Assembly: GCF_016583745.1 (NCBI RefSeq)
Contig: NZ_NRRQ01000017.1
Span: forward strand, 1-64,000
DNA from: Chromatium okenii
GTDB lineage: Bacteria > Pseudomonadota > Gammaproteobacteria > Chromatiales > Chromatiaceae
Direction of reading: 5' to 3'
DNA length: 64,000 bases
Shown here: in pieces, positions 26,406 to 35,777 of the stretch
How the letters are laid out: every line of letters begins with the position of its first letter
Position numbering within the stretch: the first letter of the stretch is position 1
Translations under genes and position numbers: made by a program
Notes under the pieces: model-generated
Databases searched by the model: none
What the model was told of the DNA's origin: nothing
The model's input: the letters and a program-made list of their open reading frames with translations, nothing else

Positions 26406-27595
26406 CGCACCCCCTGCTGTGGTTTAGGCGCAGTCTCGACCGCGAGCTGGCGCACGGTGGCATCAATTCGCAACAGAATGGCGATGGCCATGCAGCCAAC
26501 GATCACGCTGTTACTGCCATAACTGAGAAACGGCATGGTTAATCCTTTGGTCGGTAAAAAGCCGATATTGACGCCGATATTGACAAAGGCTTGCAAACTT
26601 AGCCACAGCGCAATGCCTTGGGCAACGTGCGCAGCAAAACGTTGATTCAATGCTTCGGCGCGGCTGCTGATAGCAAATGCGCGTCGTGCTAAAAAAACAA
26701 ATGCGCCAATTAAGGCGACAACGCCAATTAAACCGAATTCTTCGCCGACAACGGAAACGAGAAAATCGGTGTGCGCTTCGGGTAGAAAGAATTGCTTTTG
26801 AATGCCATTGCCCAAGCCAACGCCAAACCATTCGCCGCGCCCAAATGCAATTAACGCTTGGCTGAGTTGATAGCCGCTATTAAACGGGTCTTCCCAAGGA
26901 TTGAGAAATGAAATGACCCGTTTCATGCGATAGGGCGAAAAAATCACCAATGCCACTAAACCCGCGCCGACACTGCCCAATAAAAAAGCGAATGGCAGCA
27001 GGCTGGCGCCGCCGAGAAATAACAATCCCATGACCGTTGCCAGCATGACGGCGGTGGTGCCGAAATCTGGCTGCATTAAAATCAATGCGGCGGCGACGCC
27101 AATTAACAGCATCGGACGAATAAAACCGACGATTTGATTGGCGACGGCGCTGGCGTGGCGCACGAGATAGCCGGAGACATAAATCACCGCAAACAATTTG
27201 ACGAATTCTGATGGTTGCAAATTGAGTGGACCGAGTGGAATCCAGCGCGTTGCGCCGTTGACGCTGCGCCCGATGCCGGGCACCAATACCAGCGCCAGCA
27301 CTGCAATTCCTAATAAAAATAAAACGGTGCTGGCGCGTTCCCAGCGTTCTAATGGCACAAAATAGGTCGCTAATCCGCAGCCGAGTGCCAGCGTTAAAGC
27401 GAAGGCGTGGCGAATCACATAAAAAAATGGATCGTGACAGCAGCGTTCGGCAATCGACATTGAGGCGGAGGCAACCATGATGAAACCAAATGCCAGCAAG
27501 CCGAGAGCGCAAACCAACAGCGGATAATCGAGCTGAGATGGGCGCTCGCGGCGGCGAGAAAGTGGGCGCGGAGCGCGTTTGACAATCGCCATCAT
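26390..27595 (-). CDS. ftsW: lipid II polymerase / division protein FtsW (SEDS family)
   Basis: About 401 residues from ATG 27595, with AGGAG 9 bases upstream. SEDS-family polytopic protein with about ten membrane segments; FtsW polymerises glycan strands at the septum with FtsI. Family marks: GRSVNGATRWIPLGPLNLQPSEFVKL, QPDFGTTAV, the FLNPWEDPFNSGYQLSQALIAFGRGEWFGVGLGNGIQK block and LPTKGLTMPFLSYGSNS. Order with murG downstream identifies it as FtsW rather than RodA. Upstream there is no murD: a CNNM transporter gene lies there instead. Confidence 0.94.
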   Translation of the reverse strand: MMAIVKRAPRPLSRRRERPSQLDYPLLVCALGLLAFGFIMVASASMSIAERCCHDPFFYVIRHAFALTLALGCGLATYFVPLERWERASTVLFLLGIAVLALVLVPGIGRSVNGATRWIPLGPLNLQPSEFVKLFAVIYVSGYLVRHASAVANQIVGFIRPMLLIGVAAALILMQPDFGTTAVMLATVMGLLFLGGASLLPFAFLLGSVGAGLVALVIFSPYRMKRVISFLNPWEDPFNSGYQLSQALIAFGRGEWFGVGLGNGIQKQFFLPEAHTDFLVSVVGEEFGLIGVVALIGAFVFLARRAFAISSRAEALNQRFAAHVAQGIALWLSLQAFVNIGVNIGFLPTKGLTMPFLSYGSNSVIVGCMAIAILLRIDATVRQLAVETAPKPQQGVRWVRA

Positions 27596-27624
27596 CAATT
27601 ATTTCTCCTGTATATCCAAAGACT

Positions 27625-28899
27625 TCAGCGCCGTAGCTTGCGCACCGCCCGCTGAATCACTTTGACAGTTTTCACGCCCGATTCAACGGTTTGAATGATT
27701 TCAAGCGGATGCGTGTGCAGCAACAAGCTGGTGCCCGGCTCGGGAATCGTTTCCAGATAATCCAAAATCAAACCGTTGAGCGTTTTGGGGCCATCAGTCG
27801 GCAGTTCCCAGCGCAGCGCCCGGTTGAGATCGCGCAGCCCAATGCTGCAATCAATCAACAAGCTACCATCCTCAGCGTGGTGAATTTCCTCCAAACGGTC
27901 GTAAGGATCGGTCGTGAATTCGCCCACGATTTCTTCCAACAAATCCGTCAAAGTAATCAAGCCCTTAAAATCGCCGTATTCGTCCACCACCAGCGCCACC
28001 CGCCGTTTGAGGCGCTGAAAATTGAGCAACTGCTGATACAACGGCGTGCCTTCTGGCACAAAATACGGCTCGCGGGCGATCTCACGCAGGCGGGTTTTGG
28101 TCAAGGTTTTATCCAGCAGCGCGTGCAGCGCATTTCGCGCATGAAACACGCCGAGCACGTTGTCCACGCCGCCATCAAACAGCGGTAAACGGGTGTAATT
28201 GGTGTTGCGGATGGCCTGCAAGATGTCATCTTCACTGTCTTGCAAATCAATTCCTTCGACGGCATGGCGCGGAATCATAATGTCCTCAACGGTGGCGCGT
28301 TCAAGGTCAAGAATCGCCAGCAACATGGCGCGGCTGCGTTCTGGCACCATCGCGCTCGATTCGCTCACCACCGTGCGCAATTCCTCGCGGCTCAGGGCAG
28401 TGTTGGGGCTGTCGGTGGACGCGATTCCCATCATCTTCAGCAAGCCGTTGGTGATTAAATTCACTGCCCACACAATGGGATAGAACAGTTTGAGCAGCAC
28501 GGTGTAGACATAAGCCGCCGGCAGCGCCAGCCGTTCTGGATACAGTGTGCCGTAGGTTTTGGGCGTGACCTCGCCAAAAATGAGCACGACCAGCGTCAAC
28601 AGTCCGGCTGCGATGCCAATCGCCGCCTCGCCGCCCAGCCGCAGTGCCAATACGGTCGCCAGTGCCGAAGCGATGGTATTCACAAAGTTGTTGCCAAGCA
28701 GAATGATGCCAATCAACCGATCCGGGCGTTCTAACAGCTTGCGAGCGAGCCGCGCTCCCCGATTGCCCTGATCGGCAAGATGGCGCAAGCGGTAGCGGTT
28801 GAGCGTCAGCAACGCGGTTTCGGAACCGGAAAAAAATGCTGACAGCGCAATTAACAACACTAAAGCGATGGATAAACCGGTTAATGACAGATCGTTCAC
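27625..28899 (-). CDS. CNNM-domain / CBS-pair transporter (CorB/HlyC family)
   Basis: 424 residues from a GTG start at 28899. The N-terminal CNNM membrane domain (about 1-190) has SAFFSGSETALLTLNRYRL, GILLGNNF-like segments and four likely helices. A CBS pair follows (about 210-330, with VEDIMIPRHAVEGIDLQDS and LRLPLFDGGVDNVLG-like text), then a CorC_HlyC domain at the C-terminus. Members are implicated in Mg or Co efflux and were long called hemolysins. The start region carries CACGGAACCGTG, a 12-base palindrome. It lies upstream of ftsW with a gap of about 29 bases, so it may head the transcript. Confidence 0.85.
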   Translation of the reverse strand: MNDLSLTGLSIALVLLIALSAFFSGSETALLTLNRYRLRHLADQGNRGARLARKLLERPDRLIGIILLGNNFVNTIASALATVLALRLGGEAAIGIAAGLLTLVVLIFGEVTPKTYGTLYPERLALPAAYVYTVLLKLFYPIVWAVNLITNGLLKMMGIASTDSPNTALSREELRTVVSESSAMVPERSRAMLLAILDLERATVEDIMIPRHAVEGIDLQDSEDDILQAIRNTNYTRLPLFDGGVDNVLGVFHARNALHALLDKTLTKTRLREIAREPYFVPEGTPLYQQLLNFQRLKRRVALVVDEYGDFKGLITLTDLLEEIVGEFTTDPYDRLEEIHHAEDGSLLIDCSIGLRDLNRALRWELPTDGPKTLNGLILDYLETIPEPGTSLLLHTHPLEIIQTVESGVKTVKVIQRAVRKLRR

Positions 28900-29022
28900 A
28901 CGGAACCGTGAGGTGAGGACAGTTGCGCGATTCTAACGGAATCGCTCCGCGCTTGAGATTAAGACTGAACGATTCACTGCGCACCGCGCTTGAGCAGGTG
29001 CTTTTTCTATTTAGGACGAACC

Positions 29023-29922
29023 ATGTTTAAGAATGCCCGATTATTGCAGCTCACCACCTCTTTACCGCAAGAAGTGACGGCGCTGGCGGAACAATTGGCA
29101 ACGCGGCGCTTTCGCTCCTGCGGTGCCTTGGAAACGACGACGCTCGGCTGGGCACCCGCGCTCGGCGCTGATCCGCAATTGGTGTTCGCTGTGAACGATT
29201 GCCTGTTGCTGTGCGCTCGCAAACAAGAGCGGTTATTGCCAGCGGCGGCGCTTAACGAAGCACTGGAAGAGCGCATCAGCGAGTTGGAAAGTCAGGAAGC
29301 GCGGACGGTGGGGCGCTCCGAACGGCGGCGTTTGCGCGAGCAACTGCTCACAGAAATGCTGCCTCACGCCTTCACCCGCTCGCGGCGGACGCGGCTGTAT
29401 CTCGACACTGCGACCAACTGGCTGGTGATTGATGCCGCCAGCGAAAAACAGGCCGAAGAGGTCGTGACCTTGCTGCGCGAGACGCTGGGCACCTTGCCCG
29501 TGCGCCTGCCGGAGCCGCAACGCGCCCCGGCTGCCGTGATGACGGAATGGCTGTTGACACAAAAAGCGCCGTTGGATTTTGTCGCCGGTGACGCCTGCGA
29601 ACTGCGCGATACCGATGCCCCAGATGGCGTGGTGCGCTGTCGCGGTCAAGATTTAGCCAGCGCGGAGATATTGAATCATTTACGCGCCGGCAAATTAGTC
29701 ACCAAGCTGGCGCTGGAATGGGATGAGCGGTTCACTTTTGTATTAGCCGATGATTTATCATTCAAACGCATTCAACTGATTGACGCAGTGCCTGATGATG
29801 CCAATGATGATGCCAATGACGAATTAGAAGCCACCGCGCAATTGCAAACAGACTTTGCGTTATTTGCATTGCAGATGCGGGCATTGATTCAGCGTTGTGA
29901 AACCGTATTTGCATTACAATAA
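29023..29922 (+). CDS. rdgC: recombination-associated protein RdgC
   Basis: 299 residues from ATG 29023 (AGGA upstream), giving MFKNARLLQLTTSLP, close to the RdgC N-terminus; a frame from 28990 is unlikely. RdgC forms a DNA-encircling ring that limits RecA. Family text includes FRSCGALETTTLGWAPALG, LLPAAALNEALEERISELE, FTRSRRTRLYLDTATNWLVIDAAS and LTKLALEWDERFTFVLADDLSFKR. RdgC is restricted to beta- and gammaproteobacteria, supporting the taxonomic placement. A short DDAN duplication occurs near the C-terminus. Confidence 0.94.
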   Translation: MFKNARLLQLTTSLPQEVTALAEQLATRRFRSCGALETTTLGWAPALGADPQLVFAVNDCLLLCARKQERLLPAAALNEALEERISELESQEARTVGRSERRRLREQLLTEMLPHAFTRSRRTRLYLDTATNWLVIDAASEKQAEEVVTLLRETLGTLPVRLPEPQRAPAAVMTEWLLTQKAPLDFVAGDACELRDTDAPDGVVRCRGQDLASAEILNHLRAGKLVTKLALEWDERFTFVLADDLSFKRIQLIDAVPDDANDDANDELEATAQLQTDFALFALQMRALIQRCETVFALQ

Positions 29923-29938
29923 CCCGCGCTCTTAACAC

Positions 29939-29970
29939 GCAACGGCGGCAGTTTTCTTGTCGCTCGTTGC
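29939..29970. terminator. hairpin between convergent rdgC and carbonic anhydrase genes
   Basis: GCAACGGCGGCA pairs with TGTCGC, a bulged T and CGTTGC across a 7-base loop GTTTTCT, giving about 12 pairs with one G-U wobble. It sits between two converging genes, which suits a two-way terminator, but there is no clear T-run. Confidence 0.35.
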
Positions 29971-29988
29971 AGCAGTCGGTGAATACAA

Positions 29989-30624
29989 TTAGGCGCTGGG
30001 CAGCTCGTCAAAAAAATGCACCACTCCGGTTTCCAACGCATATTCAGCGCCAATCACCACCAAGCCATCTTGTGCAATGAGGGATTCAATAATTGCTGAA
30101 CCATGCCGCAAATGATTGACCGAAGCGCGAACATTTGCACGAACGGCGGCGCGATGTAATGCCAAGCGATCATGGCGCAAATCGGTATCTAAAAACCCTT
30201 CGACCGATGGTTTCACGCGATTCACAATGGCCGCGATATTGCGCGATTCCGTGTCTTCACCATCGAGTAAGGCCTCAATTGTTGCGGTCACTGCGCCACA
30301 ATGAGAATGTCCAAGTACAACCACTAAGCGCGTGTGATAACGCGATACCGCGAATTCAACGCTGCCGATTTGTGACGGCGCAACGATATTGCCAGCAACC
30401 CGAATCACAAATAAATCGCCCAATCCTTGATCAAAAATAATCTCAGCCGGGACGCGGGAATCAGAACAGCCAAGAATAATGGCAAATGGTGTTTGACACG
30501 CCAAGGATTCCAATCGCTGGGTATGATTCAGCAGCGTGTTACCAATACATTGATTGGTTGCAAAACGTTGATTACCCACGCGCAAACGAGCGAGGGCTTC
30601 AGAAGCAGAAATGGATTGATTCAT
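29989..30624 (-). CDS. can: beta-class carbonic anhydrase
   Basis: 211 residues from ATG 30624 (MNQSISASEALARL); a longer frame from 30720 lacks support. It interconverts CO2 and bicarbonate. The zinc ligands are in place: Cys53 with the Asp55/Arg57 dyad in GCSDSRVPAE, and His106 and Cys109 in GHSHCG. FDQGLGDLFVIRVAGNI is typical. The gene is monocistronic, convergent with rdgC and divergent from the DUF58 gene. No transporter is fused. It is probably cytoplasmic as no signal peptide is seen. Confidence 0.92.
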   Translation of the reverse strand: MNQSISASEALARLRVGNQRFATNQCIGNTLLNHTQRLESLACQTPFAIILGCSDSRVPAEIIFDQGLGDLFVIRVAGNIVAPSQIGSVEFAVSRYHTRLVVVLGHSHCGAVTATIEALLDGEDTESRNIAAIVNRVKPSVEGFLDTDLRHDRLALHRAAVRANVRASVNHLRHGSAIIESLIAQDGLVVIGAEYALETGVVHFFDELPSA

Positions 30625-30761
30625 AGAATAAACAGTGCTGTGATTGCTAATGGATAGAATGCTAATTTTAACCGGAATGCGCACCGTTGAAACCGACTCA
30701 CGCGCAGTTGCTCTCAACAACGTTGTCGTGCGAACACTTTAATGATTCCAGCAGGTGAACG

Positions 30762-31733
30762 ATGTTAAACCGTATCCAACGCTATTTCAAAACGCTATTG
30801 CGACAGGTGCCAACGAGCAGCGATGGCATGGCGCGGATTACTGCTCGCCAAATTTACATTTTACCAACCGCAACTGGCTTGATCTTTGGTAGCGTCGTGA
30901 TGCTGATGTTATTAGGATCGCTCAATTATCAAAATAATCTCGGTTTATTATTCACTTTTTTTCTCGTTGCCATTGGCTTATTAGCGATGCACCATGCGTG
31001 GTTTAATTTACTACATTTAGCGATTCAAGTGCGCGGAGGTGCCGCAGTATTTGTCGGAGAAATGGCAAGTTTTATAATAACCATCCGCGCTGAAACACAA
31101 CGACCACATTATGACATCAGTATTCATGCCGACACCGCCACATCATTACCAGCAAGCGGCGTATTAATTGCTGGTCATCAGCAATCTACCATTACCCTCA
31201 CCCTGCCCGCCACGCAACGCGGTTTATTGCCGCTCAATTCCGTGCGTATTGCAACCCACCATCCGATGCACCTGTTTCGTGCGTGGTGTTACATTTCCAC
31301 CACTGCCACGACCCTCATTTATCCGCAACCAGCCCCACACGCGCCGCCACCGGAGACCGATGCGGGCAATGTCAACCGTCCGCAGCAACGGCGGCGCAGC
31401 TCTGGCGTGGAGGATTATCTCGGTTCGCGCCCGTATCGTCCCGGCGATTCGCCGCGCCACATTGATTGGAAAGCGGTGGCACGGGAACGCGGGCTGGTGG
31501 TCAAGCAATTTGGCAGCGATCAGGGGCAAACGCTGTGGTTAGATTGGTCACAGCTCCACCTAGCAGACCCGGAATTGCGGTTGAGTGTGTTAGCGCGGCA
31601 GGTGTTGGATGCTAACCACAATGGGGTGCGTTTTGGGTTGCGGCTGCCGGGCGGAGTGATTGAACCACCGGCGCAAGGGGCAGCGCAGGTACACCGCTGC
31701 CTCACTCACTTAGCCCTTTTTAATGGCAGATAA
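30762..31733 (+). CDS. DUF58 protein
   Basis: 323 residues. Two close membrane helices lie at about 33-75, followed by a soluble region and the DUF58 motif with YRPGDSPRHIDWKAVARERGLVVKQF near residues 225-250. DUF58 proteins usually sit between a MoxR-type AAA+ ATPase and a transglutaminase-like membrane protein and are thought to act as chaperone-like or von Willebrand-type partners. Here the transglutaminase gene follows with an 11-base overlap, but the MoxR gene is missing: the upstream neighbour is carbonic anhydrase. AGGTGA precedes the start. Confidence 0.87.
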   Translation: MLNRIQRYFKTLLRQVPTSSDGMARITARQIYILPTATGLIFGSVVMLMLLGSLNYQNNLGLLFTFFLVAIGLLAMHHAWFNLLHLAIQVRGGAAVFVGEMASFIITIRAETQRPHYDISIHADTATSLPASGVLIAGHQQSTITLTLPATQRGLLPLNSVRIATHHPMHLFRAWCYISTTATTLIYPQPAPHAPPPETDAGNVNRPQQRRRSSGVEDYLGSRPYRPGDSPRHIDWKAVARERGLVVKQFGSDQGQTLWLDWSQLHLADPELRLSVLARQVLDANHNGVRFGLRLPGGVIEPPAQGAAQVHRCLTHLALFNGR

Positions 31734-33780
31734 CTCCATGATTCCATTTATTAAACGCGCTAAACGTCCGCCAACAATCACTACCGAACGCGCTGATTCA
31801 ACGGCGGTGCTCGCGATGAGCATCTTGGTGATAGTGGCTTGTTTACCACTGTTGCGCTTTTTTCACTGGCAAATCACTCTTTTTTTATTCTGTATTGCTG
31901 CGCTGCGACTCATTAGTTGGCGTTGGAGTGCCGCATTACCATCAACTGGACTGCGGGCAGTATTCACTTTAACGGGTATTGCCAATTGCCTTTATAGTAA
32001 TCATACGTTAGTTGGTTTAGATGGCGGTGCCGCATTATTGGCGACCATGATGCTGTTAAAGTTATTAGAACTTAATACTAAACGTGATTTGCGTATTGTA
32101 GCAATTTTAATCGGATTTTTAGTTGTCATTCAATTCTTATTTGATCAGAGCTTACTGCTGACACTGTATTGCAGCTTGATTTTTTTTGGCATGATAACGC
32201 TTTTGATCGAATTCAATGATGGTTTTAGTGACACAAATCACTGGAAAACTGCTCTACGCCTTGCCGGTTATTTTTCTATACAAGCATTACCGATAATGCT
32301 GTGCTTATTTCTACTCTTTCCGCGTTTGAATGCGCCGCTGTGGAATCTCGGTTTAGATTCTGGACAAGCGATGATGGGCATGAGTGACCACATGGAACCG
32401 GGCGCAATCAGTGAATTAGCAGTGAGTGGTGAATTAGCATTTCGTGCCCGCTTTGAAGGCGCAATTCCACCGGTCAATCAACAGTATTGGCGCGGACCAG
32501 TATTATGGCACATGGATGGACGGCGCTGGTCACCGCTTGCCACAACGGGAACATTCACAACGCAAATTGAGGTAATGGAAAAGCCAGTACGCTATGACAT
32601 TATTTTGGAGCCAACGCAACAAAAATGGTTATTCGCATTAGATATTCCGGTAACTGTTCCGGCAACGGCACAACGTAATGCTGATTTACAATTATTAGCG
32701 CATGATTCTATTGATAAGGTATATCGCTATCAAGTGCAATCGGTATTCAATTATCGCCTTAATGAACCCTCGGCAGCACGACGCGCACTGGGGCTGCAAT
32801 TACCGCATAACATCACGCCGCGAATGCGCGAATTAGTAGCAAGCTGGCAACAACACGCCACAAATGATTGGGAATTAGTGCAGCACGGATTAGCGTTTTT
32901 TAGTCGAGAACAGTTTTATTATACGTTATTGCCGCCGCGTTTAGGATTAAATCCAACAGATGAATTCTTATTTGAAACGCGACAGGGGTTTTGTGAGCAC
33001 TATGCCAGTGCTTTTGCATTATTGATGCGGATTGGTGGCGTACCAGCGCGGGTGGTATTAGGTTATCTTGGCGGCGAATTCAATGCGCTGGGTGGCTATT
33101 TAATGGTGTGGCAATCTGATGCTCATGCGTGGGTGGAAGTGTTAATTGCTGAACGTGGTTGGGTGCGTATTGATCCGACAGCAGCAATTGATCCAGCGCG
33201 AATAGATCACAGCAGCGCCTCACAATTACTTAATGCCGGACAATCGGCACGGTTTCATTTAGATCATACAAATGTATTCGCACAATGGGCGCGTCAGATT
33301 CGCGTATTGGCGGATACTGTAAATGCTGCTTGGCAGAATTGGGTGCTCGATTTTTCAGCACAAGATCAGTTGATGTTATTAGAACAATTAGGGTTTGGCG
33401 CGTGGAAAGAATACGGTTTAGCAATACTTATGGTAATGACAGTTGCATTAACATTAGGATTAACGGTATTGGGATTATTGCGGCAACGACCGCTATTAAC
33501 TCCGTTGGAAGCGCATTATGTGTGCTTTTGTCGGCGTTTGGCGCGTGTCGGTTTGGTGCGACAATCGTATGAAGGGCCGCGTGATTTTGGACAGCGGGTG
33601 ATTAAAGAACGACCGGAGTTGACTGAATTCGTTAATGGCTTCTTGGCGGTATACATTCCAGCGCGGTTTGGCACCCAAACAAGCAATCAAATAGTGCAAC
33701 AACTTGCACAACTATTGCGTCATTTTCATCCGCACCAACCACTATTGCAGCGGGTATTCACAAGACTAAAAAAACACTAA
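31723..33780 (+). CDS. tgpA: transglutaminase-like membrane protein, TgpA family
   Basis: 685 residues. About six N-terminal membrane segments (20-220), a periplasmic region, a transglutaminase-like domain with catalytic triad Cys424 (RQGFCEHYASAFALLMR), His468 (DAHAWVEV) and Asp484 (VRIDPTAA), then a final membrane helix near 565-590 and a cytoplasmic tail. TgpA in Pseudomonas is essential and has transglutaminase activity; substrate unknown. It overlaps the DUF58 gene, so both are likely co-expressed. ATG 31738 is a possible later start. The name follows family resemblance. Confidence 0.86.
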   Translation: MADNSMIPFIKRAKRPPTITTERADSTAVLAMSILVIVACLPLLRFFHWQITLFLFCIAALRLISWRWSAALPSTGLRAVFTLTGIANCLYSNHTLVGLDGGAALLATMMLLKLLELNTKRDLRIVAILIGFLVVIQFLFDQSLLLTLYCSLIFFGMITLLIEFNDGFSDTNHWKTALRLAGYFSIQALPIMLCLFLLFPRLNAPLWNLGLDSGQAMMGMSDHMEPGAISELAVSGELAFRARFEGAIPPVNQQYWRGPVLWHMDGRRWSPLATTGTFTTQIEVMEKPVRYDIILEPTQQKWLFALDIPVTVPATAQRNADLQLLAHDSIDKVYRYQVQSVFNYRLNEPSAARRALGLQLPHNITPRMRELVASWQQHATNDWELVQHGLAFFSREQFYYTLLPPRLGLNPTDEFLFETRQGFCEHYASAFALLMRIGGVPARVVLGYLGGEFNALGGYLMVWQSDAHAWVEVLIAERGWVRIDPTAAIDPARIDHSSASQLLNAGQSARFHLDHTNVFAQWARQIRVLADTVNAAWQNWVLDFSAQDQLMLLEQLGFGAWKEYGLAILMVMTVALTLGLTVLGLLRQRPLLTPLEAHYVCFCRRLARVGLVRQSYEGPRDFGQRVIKERPELTEFVNGFLAVYIPARFGTQTSNQIVQQLAQLLRHFHPHQPLLQRVFTRLKKH

Positions 33781-33788
33781 TTTTAGTG
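33768..33788 (-). terminator. candidate terminator after the mot/che operon
   Basis: On the minus strand the short AT-rich stem in CACTAAAATTAGTG is followed by seven T (33774-33768). It lies 54 bases beyond the DUF2802 stop and inside the 3' end of tgpA. The stem is weak, so confidence is moderate. Confidence 0.4.
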
Positions 33789-33841
33789 ATAAAATCCTGA
33801 TCGTTTAATCAAGTTTAAGCTGTCAATTTTAGTATTTGCAA

Positions 33842-34294
33842 TCATTGATATGGCTCAAAACGCGACATGCTGGGGTCAGTGGTGCCTTGACCATGCAAAC
33901 TGAATAACAAATCGACCTCCGATTCAGTCAGTCCGCACAATTTGCGCACTTCCTCACGACGGCGTCCTTCATAAATCAATTGAATTGCTTGCGGATATAA
34001 GCCTGCGTCTACCTCGCGCAAACGCATTTCGCTATGTTCATCAGTGAGCCGTTCGAGGGTGCGTTTTACCGTACTTTGCATTCGCCCATGTGTAATCACA
34101 TCTTCAGCAATCACCTTCATCGCGCCATTCAGTGCCAACAGTGAAGTGTTGTAACGATGAAAGTCGTTTTTAAGTTCTCGAAGTTGTGTACGCAAGGCAG
34201 CGGTAGCGATTAAAGCGCGGATCGCAATGATTAAAGTCAGGATGGTGAGTAGCAGTACGCCCCATCCGTACAGTGGAATTTCATAGAATGACAT
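33842..34294 (-). CDS. DUF2802 protein at the end of the chemotaxis operon
   Basis: 150 residues. A single N-terminal membrane helix (about 8-30) is followed by a coiled coil (35-95) and a DUF2802-type C-terminal part (YPQAIQLIYEGRRREEVRKLCGLTESEVDLLFSLHG), which looks like a small helix-turn-helix-like segment. Genes of this family follow cheW in Pseudomonas-type flagellar loci, as here. The function is not established; the location suggests a polar or motor-associated role. Confidence 0.78.
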   Translation of the reverse strand: MSFYEIPLYGWGVLLLTILTLIIAIRALIATAALRTQLRELKNDFHRYNTSLLALNGAMKVIAEDVITHGRMQSTVKRTLERLTDEHSEMRLREVDAGLYPQAIQLIYEGRRREEVRKLCGLTESEVDLLFSLHGQGTTDPSMSRFEPYQ

Positions 34295-34330
34295 GCACGA
34301 CCAATAATTGAAACGTTGTAATGGTGAGAA

Positions 34331-34813
34331 CTAATGTTCGCGGATTGCTGCCCATTCGTCGTCAGACAGCAATTTATTCAGATCAATCAAAATAGTGAGC
34401 TTTTCTTCTTTACTGCTCACGCCAAGAATAAACCGACTGGTCTGATCGTTGCCAACCGCTGGAGCCGGATCAACTTCATCGGGCGGAATGCTCACCACTT
34501 CGGCGACTGAATCAACCAAAATACCAACATTTTGGTTATCGACATCAATAATCACAATGCGCGAAGCATCATCTGGTGCCCGCTCTGGTAATTGCATCCG
34601 ACGCCGCGCATCAATCACCGTTACCACATCACCGCGCAAATTAATAATGCCTAGAATGTAATCTGGCACTCCAGGAACCGGCGCGATTTCTGTAATTTTT
34701 AATACTTCTTGCACCTGCAAAACATCAATTGCATAAGTTTCATCTTCTAAACTAAAGGTAACGTAAGATGAGGAGTTACTTTTAGGATTAGTTTTATGCT
34801 CTATCTCGGACAT
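34331..34813 (-). CDS. cheW: chemotaxis coupling protein CheW
   Basis: 160 residues. It couples chemoreceptors to CheA. The CheW fold is clear: YVTFSLEDETYAIDVLQVQEVLKI, EIAPVPGVPDYILGIINLRGDVVTVIDARRRM, IVIIDVDNQNVGILVDSVAEVVSI and RFILGVSSKEEKLTILIDLNKLL. A 91-base gap separates it from motD. The order motC-motD-cheW-DUF2802 is that of the Pseudomonas main chemotaxis cluster. Confidence 0.93.
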   Translation of the reverse strand: MSEIEHKTNPKSNSSSYVTFSLEDETYAIDVLQVQEVLKITEIAPVPGVPDYILGIINLRGDVVTVIDARRRMQLPERAPDDASRIVIIDVDNQNVGILVDSVAEVVSIPPDEVDPAPAVGNDQTSRFILGVSSKEEKLTILIDLNKLLSDDEWAAIREH

Positions 34814-34904
34814 TGCGGTCGCATCCTCACAAAAAACGATTATACAAACGAATTAAAACCAGTGGTTATTGCGCCCTGCCAGAATAGCTCATATCACATC
34901 ACTC

Positions 34905-35771
34905 TCAACGAATTTGACCGACACCACCTGTTTCATAATCAGCACGTACTTTCTCCGGTGCTGATCCAGAAGTTGATGACAATCCCGGCAAAGCAATGAT
35001 CGCTACGCGGCGATTTTGTGCGCGTCCGCGCTCGGTATCATTTCCGGTAATGGGTTGAAATTCAGCATAGCCGATGGCAACCATGCGTTTTGGGTCTACG
35101 CCGTTTTGCGCAAAAAGATTCACCACCGTTGCTGCCCGCCCTGATGATAATTCCCAATTTGAGGGATAGACTGGATTTTTAATCGGTAAATTATCCGTGT
35201 GACCTTCAACATGAATGCGCGATTCACGTTTCACGAGAATAGCAGCCACACTTTCTAATGCTGGACGCGCAGCGGTTTCTAATGTCGCCGAACCGCTGGA
35301 AAACAAGAGGTTAGAATTGATGTTAATCTCAAGCCAATAGGCTTTGCGCGTCACTTGAATCGTACCATCTTGAATTAGTCCACCAAGCGACGATTCAATT
35401 TCATTTGACATTTCAGTCACTTCTTTAAGAATACGGGCGCGTTCAGCAGCATCAGCAGCATCTAATGAATCCTCAAAGGCAACTTCAGTGGGTGAGGTGG
35501 CATCTTCAATAGGGACTAATAGCCGTTTCACTTCATCAGGCGATAAATTTGACGCCAAACTTGGATCACCAACTTGCACTGGATCAAGCGGAACATTAGA
35601 ACCAAAGGCTTGCACGAGCGAATTAGATAGCACCCGATATTTACCAGCATCGACGACCGAAACTGCATACATCACTACAAAAAATGCTAATAATAGCGTC
35701 ACCAAATCGCCATAGGGAATTGCCCATGCTTCATGGTTGCCATGTTCTTCGCATTTATGCCGCCGTGCCAT
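34905..35771 (-). CDS. motD: flagellar stator protein MotB/MotD
   Basis: 288 residues. The N-terminus has WAIPYGDLVTLLLAFFVVMYAVS, a single membrane helix with the proton-carrying Asp (residue 22). The C-terminal OmpA-like peptidoglycan-binding domain reads RIHVEGHTDNLPIKN…NWELSSGRAATVVNLFAQNGVDPKRMVAIGYAEFQP. It pairs with MotC to form the stator. The MotD name follows the gene order next to cheB and cheW; sequence alone says MotB family. Confidence 0.9.
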   Translation of the reverse strand: MARRHKCEEHGNHEAWAIPYGDLVTLLLAFFVVMYAVSVVDAGKYRVLSNSLVQAFGSNVPLDPVQVGDPSLASNLSPDEVKRLLVPIEDATSPTEVAFEDSLDAADAAERARILKEVTEMSNEIESSLGGLIQDGTIQVTRKAYWLEININSNLLFSSGSATLETAARPALESVAAILVKRESRIHVEGHTDNLPIKNPVYPSNWELSSGRAATVVNLFAQNGVDPKRMVAIGYAEFQPITGNDTERGRAQNRRVAIIALPGLSSTSGSAPEKVRADYETGGVGQIR

Positions 35772-35777
35772 GAGGTG

